From: Cyclostephanos tholiformis
Taxonomy: Eukaryota; Bacillariophyta; Thalassiosirophyceae; Thalassiosirales; Thalassiosiraceae
Length of the DNA: 22,985 nt
Direction: 5' to 3'
NCBI GenBank assembly: GCA_036939975.1
Contig: JALLPB010000114.1
Location: 1 to 22,985 of the forward strand
Shown here piece after piece: positions 8,860-18,237 of the stretch; position 1 is the stretch's first letter, and every line of letters starts with the position of its first letter. The position numbers and the translations under genes were made by a program. A model generated the notes under the pieces. That model made no database searches. It saw only the letters and a program-made list of their open reading frames with translations, and was not told the DNA's origin.

Positions 8860-9249
8860 TTTCATTATTGCCTTTTTTTTCTTCTTCATAGTATTAACAA
8901 CTTTCACTTCATATATATATATAGACAATTTTTGCCATGTGAACTAAACAGTCACCCAAAATAAGCAAATATAAATTAACACGAAAAAGCGGCTTACGAG
9001 CAGCTCCATCATATGCGTAGGCGATTCAACCTCTGCCCAAGACTATACTTTGCGTCGGCTATCGTACCCCATCTTGAATAGCATTTATCGTCCCTTGGCG
9101 CTATTTACTCCTTTCTTGATTAGATCTTGATTAGATCTTGATATTCTTCTAGTTGTTCATTTTCAAGTCGTTCAATGATTGTCCAGCTTCCGCATTTCAG
9201 TTCAGAATCTTCATCCAACCTCTGCCCAAGACTATTCTTTGCGTCGGCT
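8860..9249. other. Convergent intergenic region holding the first duplication copy
   Basis: This lies between the stops of ALG13 (+) and the ArsJ-type gene (-). It contains a TA dinucleotide run near 8911-8923 and, from 9028, the downstream copy of the duplicated ArsJ tail. No independent gene is supported; the open frame at 9153-9359 (+) is antisense to the duplicated sequence. Confidence 0.6.
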
Positions 9250-9397
9250 CTATCGTACGCCATCTTGAACAGGATTTATCGTCCCTTGGTGCAATTTACT
9301 TCTCTCTTGATTTGAGTCTTGATATTCTTCTAGTTGTTCAATTTCTAGTGGTTCAATGATCGTCCAGCTTCCGCATTTCAGTCCAGAATCTTCATCC
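9028..9397. repeat. Tandem duplication of the ArsJ gene's 3' end
   Basis: Two adjacent copies: 9028-9216 (189 nt) and 9217-9397 (181 nt). Both begin AACCTCTGCCCAAGACTAT and end CAGAATCTTCATCC. They differ by scattered substitutions and small indels, including a 2-nt indel in GGC(TC)TATCG and a doubled TTGATTAGATC unit near 9115-9140 in the first copy. The second copy encodes the C-terminal tail of the ArsJ-type protein plus its stop; the first lies beyond that stop. The divergence suggests an old event rather than an assembly artefact. Confidence 0.93.
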
Positions 9398-11159
9398 TTA
9401 ATCCACACGGTAATGATGGCCGCTAGAGCGCTGCTAATCGTACCCGCAAGGAAGCAGGACGCAAATCCAAGCCTTGCATCCGTCCCGGGATTATAGCCTT
9501 GAACGCTTTCCGTCGGTCCACCGGCGTAGGTGTAGAGGAAGCCACTCCCCAAGGTCCCTAATAAGCGCCCCAGCGCGTTGCTCATATAGTAAAATCCAAC
9601 GGATACAGCAACTTTATCGGCGGCGGCATACTTCACTACCAAGTATGAGTGGATGGAAGAGTTGATCGCGAATATAACGGCAAAAGAAACGACGATGATG
9701 ACAGTCCATGCCAGCATTGAATTCACATGATAATTAATGAAGGCTTCGCTTGAATAAATGATGATGGTTGCGAAAAGTGTGGGGTAGCAGTTGATAATCC
9801 CCCAGAGCACCTCAGTCATTTTGTTCGGAGGGGTTTGTCGCAAAGGGCCCGTGACTAATTGTGGCGTCCAACTCTGAACTTGTCCGTATAGGATGATGTA
9901 GCCACCGAGGAACGCTCCAACCACGGCGCGGTTCACACCTATGTGTTCGGTTTTCCGAATTTGTGGTCAATAAAGGGGTGCATTGAATACGATGCGAAAT
10001 AATTATTCCAGGCGTCGACCTCACCTAATCCACCGCAACCTCCTCCGGGATTGATGTTGGAACAGAAATCAACAGTTGGATCGCAAACGGCACCACGCGT
10101 ACAGGAGTCCAAATCCTCTGCGCAAGGAAAATCAGGTCCCAATGCATCGCAGTTTGGACTTCTTAGGTAGAAAGGAAGCTAATGATAATAATTCATGTAA
10201 TTGTTCAGTGATTGATTTGAATAATACAATACAAGGGGTATTCATCCCTGGACACTCACTGGAACTTCGAACCAGAAATCCCTGGATGCAAACAAGAACA
10301 ACCTCGCCAAACTTAACACATTCAAGTTGTAATTGTCAAATACAAAGATCTCCTTTAATGATGCACTCTTCTTTTTTGCGGTTCCGAGGTTCTTACTTAG
10401 GCCGAAAATGGCAAATGGCAGTGCAATCACAATCAGCCCTATCATGAACCCCAGTGCCAAATTGTAGCTCACCTCCAGCAGAGCACTCCCCAGGAAATAT
10501 CCCACGCCCTTCAGAGAATTTTTCCATCCAGTTAGTAAACTGACCAGTTTGAATAGACGAGTATCCTTGCCTTCCGGTGTTACAAGTTTGGTGACAGTCT
10601 TTCCACCTAATTTTGTTAAATCCTTGGCAATGCCTGCAAACATTTGTGCAATCGTAACATAAATTATCGCAGTTCGTTTCGACCATTCGTCGCTCCAGCC
10701 AAAAAGTAGACCATAGCTGAATATTTGCAGACACAGTCCAATAATCAGAGTGAGCCGAATACCCCATCGATCTCCCATCATCCCGGCTGCCAAGTTGGTG
10801 AAAACGCCGGCGAGTTCGTACAATGTGAACATGATGGCGACCTCGAGGGCCGAGAAGGATTTGTTGTACGCATGGAGGAGGACGATCATTCTAACGGCGC
10901 CGTCGGTCACCGTAAATAGTAGATATGTGATGGAGATTACGACGAAAGGTCGTAGGCGGGGGTCCGAAAATCCCCACCCCTTGATTTCGTCTCTTTTGAT
11001 CGCGTTGGTTTCTTCGTCCGTGTGCGCCCCCACTTTTTCGGCCCCTGGAGTGCCGTTTTCGACTTCGACGGGATGCTCTGCATCGTGCACGTCCCCAATG
11101 TAGTCGAGGGGTGCGTCCCCTGCGACGATGTCATCGCGATTTTCCTCCGCTGGAACCAT
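9250..11159 (-). CDS. arsJ: ArsJ-type MFS transporter (organoarsenical efflux)
   Basis: Three exons (minus strand): 11159-10260, 10178-10025 and 9938-9250, giving 580 residues. Introns are 10259-10179 (GTGAGT..TTAG, 81 nt) and 10024-9939 (GTGAGG..TAG, 86 nt). Both joins restore frame: VP|LPFYLR and GGLG|VNRAVVGAF. Bacterial ArsJ is an MFS permease that exports 1-arseno-3-phosphoglycerate, which a GAPDH makes from arsenate. ArsJ-like signatures: TVTDGAVRMIVLLH (83-96), FTLYELAGVFTNLAAG (111-126), AGIAKDLTKLGGKTVTKLV (175-193), LLTGWKNSLKGVGYFLG (208-224), LARLFLFASRDFWFEVP (284-300) and, in exon 3, GFYYMSNALGRLLGTLGSGF. The N-terminal 60 residues are acidic and cytosolic-looking. A loop of about 45 residues with six Cys sits between two membrane segments at exon 2. 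The membrane it occupies cannot be told. No GAPDH gene is in the window. Substrate is inferred from family only. Confidence 0.88.
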
Positions 11160-11400
11160 GCAACCTGAATGTTATGGGGGGGGGGGAAGCGATCCATTCC
11201 TTTCGCGGAGATTCAGAGAGATTCACTCTACTTCTTGTACTCTCTCTCTTTTATCTACATAGTTTCGTACGTACAGATTCTAGAGTATTTGCCCTGGCGC
11301 CGGACAGACGTTGTTATTGACACCTAGGTAGGTTGCATCGTTCCTCGCACCAATCCTCAACCGCCCAAAATATTTGAAATAATCGGAGCAGCCGAGAACC
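11160..11400. promoter_or_regulatory. Short divergent promoter region between arsJ and lysA
   Basis: Only 241 nt separate the two ATGs, so the genes must share or abut promoter elements. A G-run (about 11176-11186) and a CT-rich stretch (about 11242-11252) are visible. No specific regulator site is recognised. Confidence 0.5.
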
Positions 11401-13159
11401 ATGAGAACATCACCCTACAGCCTCGCCATCCTGGTGGCCTTGGCCTCTTCCATCGATGCGTTCGCACCCACAAGAAAACCGCACGCATCTTCCTCCCTTC
11501 TCTACGCTGAATCCCATGCAGCGATGCCGAGCGCGTCCTCCAACTTCCTCACCCCCGAACTCGCCCAAACCTGCATCGACGTGGCTTCCGGGACGCCCCT
11601 GTACGCCTACTCCCTGGCAGCCCTCGCCAAATCCGCGGACGACTGCCTCGCATTTCCGAACGCATACGGGCTCACCGTGCGGTACGCCATGAAGGCCTGT
11701 CCCAACGGTAGCATCCTCAAGTACTTCCTGAGTCGCGGGATTTGCATCGACGCCAGCTCAGGATTCGAGGTCCGCAGGGCGATGGACATGGGGGTCCCGG
11801 CGGAGAAGATCAGCCTTAGCTCGCAGGAGCTTCCGAGCGACTTCGCAGAACTGGTAAAAATGGGCGTAAAGGTCAATGCATGGTAAGCTTCTTTATATAT
11901 ATATATTTTTCTTTCGCGTCTACTGTAGGAGGAAGGCGTTTTGAGAATCAATTGAACCAATTTCCTCTTGTTCTGCGATATCCCCACACGCTATAAACAT
12001 CCGAATTCGTCGCGTCTCAGCTCCGTATCTCAGCTGGAACGCTTTGGTCAGGCCTTCGCAAACTCGTCCCAAAAGGTTGGCGTACGTATCAACCCTGGCG
12101 TCGGATCCGGTGGGTTCTCGTCCTCCACCACCGGATTCTCCAAAACCAACGTTGGGGGTCCATCTTCCGCCTTTGGTATATGGCACGAGCTCGTGACGGA
12201 CGGGACCATCCCCTCGATCGTCGACAAATATGGCCTGATCGTGGAGCGCATACACACCCACATAGGATCGGGATCCGACCCGGCAATTTGGCAGTCGGTG
12301 GCGAAGAAATCGCTCTCGTTCTGCGCCATGTGGGACACGGTGACGTCCCTGAACCTTGGAGGTGGGTACAAGGTCGGGCGTAACCCGGGGGAGAAGACCA
12401 CAGACCTCGGAGAAATCGGGGCACCCGTCGCGGACGCGTTCCGGGACTTCGCCGCGGAGCACGGACGGGAATTGAGATTGGAGATCGAGCCGGGGACGTA
12501 CCTTGTTGCCAACGCCGGCGCCCTAGTGACTACCATCCAGGACAAGGTAAGTTTTTCGAAATTGTGGAACGGCGATGATTTTTTTTTCTTCCATTATGTC
12601 CTTAAAATGATTTGCACCTAACATTTTGCACTAAAAACCGCCCGGAAACAACGACTCGTCCGACTAGGTATCCACCAAATCCCCATCATGTGATGAAGGT
12701 CATATCTTCCTCAAAATGGACGCGGGGATGACCGATGTCTTACGCCCATCGCTATACGGGGCGATACACCCCATCACGATCCTTCCGGGGTCTGGCAAGT
12801 CGTCCGACATCGGCACGTCCACGGAGAGTGTGGTGGTCGTCGGTCACTGCTGCGAGTCAGGAGATCTCATGACCCCTAAGCCGGGTCAGCCGGAATCGTT
12901 GGAAGAGCGCACACTACGCACAGCTGAGATCGGGGACATAGCTATCATGGACGGGAGTGGCGCATACTGCTCGGGAATGTCGACGAAGAATTATAACAGC
13001 TTCCCGGAGGCGCCAGAGGTGATGATCGATATGGAAGGGGGGGTCCACTTGATAAGGAAGAGGCAGACGTTGCATCAAATTTACGAGAACGAGTGTGACG
13101 TCCCGGCTGGTGTGTTTGGGAGCGCGGAAGTTGTATCAAACGAAGGAGTTATGGCGTAG
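11401..13159 (+). CDS. lysA: Diaminopimelate decarboxylase, plastid-targeted
   Basis: Three exons: 11401-11882, 12021-12546 and 12668-13159, giving 499 residues. Introns are 11883-12020 (138 nt) and 12547-12667 (121 nt); both have GT..AG ends, and the joins read [12 protein letters not shown] and TIQDK|VSTKSP. The enzyme removes CO2 from meso-diaminopimelate to make L-lysine, using PLP. The fold III decarboxylase landmarks are present: YAMKACPNG with the Schiff-base Lys98, [10 protein letters not shown] (His241), a Gly-rich LNLGGGY motif, [15 protein letters not shown] (from 315), [26 protein letters not shown] (catalytic Cys398) and [14 protein letters not shown]. The N-terminus is a signal peptide ending IDA followed by FAPTRK, a bipartite plastid signal of the diatom/heterokont type, with likely cleavage before Phe21. 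This fits lysine synthesis in the plastid. It is divergent from the ArsJ-type gene, with no functional link known. Confidence 0.92.
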
Positions 13160-13752
13160 TGATTTAATGTGAGGTATATGCAACATTTTTATATTCTATG
13201 ATGTCATCTCTTGCGCGATGATCACATTCTTTACTATGGTTCCAGCCTATGTTTTTTCTCTCTTAAATTGTTTCGTACATAGTGTCCGAAGAAACAGGGC
13301 CCACGTGATATTGGACCTACAGAATAATAATTATTGGTCAAGGTCTTATTTGCGCTTCGATCGTGCTAGTACTCGATGATGAGGGATGGAAATAAATATG
13401 GGATGACCTTCGGCCTTTTCTTCACGTATCTACTCACATATCCAATATGATATATTTGCTGATTGACGATTCTATTCCCACCCATCTCCGCACCCACGTA
13501 CGAATTCCTTGAGTTCGATTTATGTGGAGGTACGGAAATTTGCGGGAATCGGAGAAGTGAATTCGAGAAAAGGGGAGCGCAAAAATCCCTGTAATGATGT
13601 GAAATGAACCGAACACATCGTCATTTTTTGTGGTTCACACAACAACGGCTCGCACATAATATTATTATCTCATACTCTATCTCATATCGTCGTCGGTGAA
13701 GATTCCATTCCATCGCATCGGCTTTACTCAATGGGGCTGAAAGCGAATCTCG
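13160..13752. other. Intergenic region, no gene seen
   Basis: AT-rich sequence between lysA and the IQ-motif gene, both on the plus strand. It contains an ATTGG (CCAAT-box complement) near 13334-13338 next to an AT-rich tract. It should hold the lysA 3'UTR and the promoter of the next gene. No RNA gene or repeat was recognised. Confidence 0.5.
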
Positions 13753-16700
13753 TTGCTCGTAACCAACATCAATTGGACAATTTCGGAACATTTCATGATG
13801 ATGACTCTTTCTCTTCGTCGTTTAATGGGTCGAAACAACAACACCCATGATGACGACGACGACGTCATCAACCACAACAAGCGGCAAGGAAATGGGGTGG
13901 GGGGCGTGGCATCGTCGGCGACGATGATGACGACGACGAAGAAGAAGACGATGAACCCGGCGGCTGTCGCCTCGGCAGTCGAGAATGGCAGTAATGAGAG
14001 GAGGAATTCGGGCGTCAAGAGGCCTTTCTATCGAGCTGGTCGACGGGGAACGACGGCATCGTCGTCGACAGGGATTACCACATCTCCAAGGAGAGCGACG
14101 ATTACGTCGTCGCGCTCTCGGAAGAAGTGGTCTCAGCGGGGAGGTCGCGACTGCAGCTTGGTCGATGACGCAGGGGGCAAGCGGCGCGAGGAGGCGGCTG
14201 GTCGCGGCGTCACGCCGTCGTCAGCGGTCGACCAACCTCGACCTCGTCAACAACAACGTCAACAACAGCAACGGCACGTTGAGCGGTTCGACGAGCTGAT
14301 GGACGAATTATTGGACGAAATAAACTCGGAGATGGAAATGGCCGCCGAGATATCCGTCGCGCTGACGCGGTCGGTCGTTGTTGACACGACAATGACGAAT
14401 GACGACGACGACGATGACGACAAAATTCTGGCGGAATTCGATCGATCGACTGCCAACGTCGTAGTAGGAGCGCCCTTGGTGAGCGGCGAGGAGGATGAGG
14501 ATGGGGGTGTTTCGTCCTCCTCCTACGTTCCCACCGCTGTCGCCACCGCCATTTCGAAACAACGACTGACGCAATACCCGTCGCAGCATCCCACCAACGC
14601 CTCCGCCGTAACCGATCTCGAATGCAATTACGACGACGAAGACGACAACGGCAATGATGATCGCGAGATAAAGCACCTTGAGAACGAATGCAACAGGCTG
14701 ACACATGAGATGTCGCAACTATTGCTCTACAGATGCGATCGCAAGTATACCCGGGAGTTCTACGATTTGGAACTGAGGTTGAAGAACGCGACGGAGGAAT
14801 TGGACGCGGCACGGGAGGATCGGAATTTGCACTTTCGTCATCGCAGTTCGGATGGCGGTGGCATCTTGCCTCCGCTGTCGCAGTCGCCAGCGGAAGATGA
14901 CGTCATTGACGCCTGCATGTCGAATCCCGAGGCGAAGACGGTGTCAAACATTCGAGATGTCGACGGTGCTATATTCAAGGGCGAGAGGCAGAAGTGCGAG
15001 GGATGGAATCAGGGGGACAAATCGAAAGCGATCGAGTCTTTAGATAAGCGACGGGTCGAATATCGACTTATCGAGTCGAAGTTGCGTGATCTCGTGAAAT
15101 TCAGTCCGGACTGGTTCCGGCTCAAAGAGGAGCTCTTCGAGCTTGGAATTGCGATGGACAATAACGACGACGACGATGGCGACGACGAAGGGGTCATCGG
15201 GGAGGAGGACGATACGCCTAGGGAAATCAATGTCCTCCTGTCCTCTCCGGGATCGACTACTACCTTCAGAATGGGCGGAATTAATTGCAACAGTCCGCTC
15301 TCGCCATCCACGCCGCGTTCCGCGCCGATGGGAGGGGATGAGGAGAGTGAAGACACGCGATTCCGTCCGATCTCATCACCCACGTCGACATCCTGCTACC
15401 GCAATCGCCGTCGAGATCGTAGTCTTGAAGGCGTGAGGAATGGTTCCACCGGCGGCGGGAGCTTCTCGTTGTTGTTGTCGTCTTCGTCGTCGTCGCCGCC
15501 GCCGCCGCCCGTGTTCCCAATCATTCGTGGAAGTCTCTCTCCTCCCTTATCGCCCGATCGCGAAAAAGCGGGAAATCTTTCTTTTTCTCATCGCAGCATC
15601 TCCTCTTGCTTGAGCGGGAGGGAGGCAGCGTCGCCGTATCACTGCTGTGGCAATTTGAGTACGTATTGCGAGGCCCTGAGCGACGACGACAACGATCATA
15701 ACGACGAAAATTACGATTGTAAAAGTGAGCAGGCGGAGGGGAAGGAGAGGGAGACACGTAGAATGGTCATAGATCGCCTAAGGGAAGAACACGCATCCTT
15801 CTCCGAACTATTGGAAGATCAGCCAGAATTTTCTAAGAAATGGTTTGATGTCAAGACAAGGCTCGTAGGTTTGTACGATCAGATCGTCCGGCTTGAGAAG
15901 TCGGAAAGCAGCAGTATAGGTGGGGATAGTGAAAGCTTTACCACCACGACTAAAAATGATCAGAGCTACATGAGTGGGTGGTCGAGCGTCTTGAGCGAGA
16001 GCGAGGACGAAATTTTGAGTCATGCCGACGATTTGGAGTGCGTCATGGTCTCGGAGGCCTTGAAGTACCAGCGACAGCAGCAGATATCCGTCTATGATGA
16101 CGATTCCGACGAAGATGCCGCGGTGCGAGAGGATTCCGAGATGCTGTTGATGCATCCTCAATCGTCTATTGCATCGGAAATGGGTGGTTCGTTGGAGAAA
16201 CGAGAGGCTAAGGAGGAGGAGGATAGATTGACGAGAAATCAGCCATCACTCAGTGAGGCCATGAATAAACGGTCCAATATGGGGACTGCGAATATCGATT
16301 TAGAGATATCATCCATCCAAGTAGTTGACTCTACGTTGGGTGAAGTCGCATTGTTACTAAACAGTACTCATAAACAGGATAATGACGCCGGGAAGCAGAT
16401 TTACTATGTGACAATAATACAAGAGCAGTGGAGGAAATATTTGGCGTGCAAGGTATTCATATTGATGAGAAGACGTGCGTTGCGTTATAGAATGGGGCGA
16501 GTAATGCGCGATGACAACGACGATGACGCGCAAATAAATTTGCTGCAAACACCACGCCAAGAATTCAGCACATGGCAAGAGTCATCGGCCGTGTCGATCC
16601 AAAATCAATGGAGGGTTTATGTGAGATGCAAACAATTGGTATCCATGCGGCACCGGGCAGCTCAGTACAAGGCGTTGATTCCAAATGATCTCTCGCGTTT

Positions 16701-18121
16701 GAATTTTGACACCGTTGCAGCGGTGATGATTCAAAGTTACTGGAGGAAAACCAAGCTGTACCAAAAATACAAGCATCAAGTGAAAATGGTCATCGTCATT
16801 CAATCCATGCTACGCAAGTACTGGTTGAGCACCGGTAAGCTATATACAGATCGTCGCGAAATAGTGTTCCGTTCGTCAACTCTGGGTATACGGCTGCAGT
16901 GTTGTAGAGACGGTTTCGTTCGTGTACGTTCTGTAGCAGAAAGTACGGCTGGATCACCGCCCTCCTCCTCCTCCTCTATTTTGCGTTATGGAAGAATAGC
17001 AGCTGGTGATTTAGTGTTGAATGCTGTTGGAATTAAGTTATGCAGTCCCATTGCGACGAATCAGTGGCTTGACGTTATTGGACGGATACGGAGCGCTTCC
17101 CTACCGAAAACGTTGGTTGTCGCTAATTTCCCCTCAAAGGAAGTTTATCACGCGGCTTTTGTCATTCAAACACATGTGCGCATATGGATGGCTAATTGTT
17201 TGTATGACAGAAAGCGGAAGAAGGAGTGTTCTTCAGCTGAGATCGAGACTGCTAAGTCATCAACCTACAATACGCAGAAGGATCCCGTGGCAAGGGTCCT
17301 CACATCATCCTCAATCCTGATACGCGAGCAGGAATCCACAGAAATCGATCATGCCGCGGAAAGGACGGAAGCCCGCTTTGAGAGTGAAATTGAGTACCAC
17401 TACGAGGAGGAGGAACAGAAGGAAGAAGGAAGGGAATTCCATGTTGACCGAGATAACATTTCTAGCGCCAGTCATCAACTCAAAGTTTCGTTACTCCGTG
17501 AAAAGTTTGAACAATCCGCGAAGGAACCCATCTTAAAAGAAAAAGATAATTGCACACTGACTTCGCCCAGAAAATTGATGGCGCCACAGTTTCTGTCTTC
17601 TTCTGGCACCCCTCCTCCACAGGAGGAGTCGTCCCCCAATGATATGAGCGAGTTGAGAGTTAGTGTAGCGAACATTCGTCAAACTTGGGAAGTTGAGACG
17701 TCGTCGCCTAAATCCCCTAAAAATGCTGTACCTTATTCAAATGTGAGGTACATGATGAGATCGTCTGATGAAGCTTACTTTAAGAAGCTTCAAAAGAACA
17801 CTGAAATCAACCGATCGAGAGTAAAAGGGAGTAAGAAGAGGATATTGACGCCCGTAGAAAATATAGTGAGTACTTTTTAGTGAAATTTTGATGCAAATAA
17901 TTCATCATTCTTTCGAGAATTAACGCATCATCACTGTTTCTTAGAAAAATCTGAGCGCAGAATTGATCGTTCTTACTCAACGGATGCAAAGCCTCCCGAA
18001 ATTTTCCCCGGAGTGGACTCTGTCAAAAATTGAAGTGAATCTCGTGGCTGATGAGCTTAAGTACTTGGTCTCTGAGTATTCATCGTCCCAAATTGTAAGG
18101 GCTGTCAACGTTAAGGAATAG
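13753..18121 (+). CDS. Large IQ-motif protein with PDZ-like domain and four-copy repeat
   Basis: Two exons: 13753-17865 and 17945-18121, giving 1429 residues. The 79-nt intron has a GTGAGT donor and a TTTCTTAG acceptor and keeps frame (ENI|KNLSAE). Without splicing the protein would end four codons later, at 17880. The start may be the ATG at 13753 or 13795. Five IQ-like, calmodulin-binding motifs lie near residues 888 (IIQEQWRKY), 949 (IQNQWRVYVR), 993 (IQSYWRKTK), 1016 (IQSMLRKYW) and 1138 (IQTHVRIW). Between the fourth and fifth is a PDZ-like stretch (about 1035-1130: LGIRLQ, DGFVRVRSV, GRIAAGDLVLNAVG, KTLVVA). A repeat of the form FSxxW-(x2)-L-K-x2-L occurs near residues 332, 450, 693 and 1391, each in predicted helix. 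The rest is low-complexity Asp/Ser/Arg/Gln-rich sequence, presumably disordered. Calmodulin binding is expected from the IQ motifs; partners and location are unknown. Not a myosin: no motor domain. Confidence 0.85.
17866..17944 (+). other. Intron before a short terminal exon of the IQ-motif gene
   Basis: Donor ATA|GTGAGT at 17866 and acceptor TTTCTTAG ending 17944; 79 nt, phase 0. The downstream exon is open for 58 codons to the TAG at 18119-18121 and carries a fourth copy of the protein's own internal repeat, which independently supports the join. Confidence 0.8.
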
Positions 18122-18237
18122 TTAGGAGTATGATATAATATTTTATGCATATTAGTGACGGCCTCCGGAGAGGAGATCGGCTCGCTCATAGGTGTCGCGA
18201 GATCATCTATGCGTAGTCGGAGTTTATGTAGCACTAT
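18122..18237. terminator. Convergent 3' ends of IQ-motif gene and TBCD
   Basis: Only 116 nt separate the two stop codons. Both 3'UTRs must lie here or overlap the opposite gene. The central sequence is AT-rich (around 18131-18155), suitable for polyadenylation, but no canonical signal can be assigned to either strand. Confidence 0.4.

Noticed and set aside
9153..9359. Small plus-strand frame downstream of ALG13
   Set aside because: It spans the junction of the tandem duplication and is antisense to the ArsJ tail.
12048..12545. 165-codon minus-strand frame inside lysA
   Set aside because: It is the antisense of exon 2, whose decarboxylase motifs are unmistakable on the plus strand.
14210..14812. 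200-codon open frame on the minus strand
   Set aside because: It is a shadow of the IQ-motif gene; its Arg-rich composition follows from GAC/CGT repeats read in another frame.
17977..18234. 85-codon minus-strand frame between TBCD and the IQ gene
   Set aside because: It is the antisense of the IQ gene's terminal exon; TBCD ends cleanly at 18238 with a family-like C-terminus.
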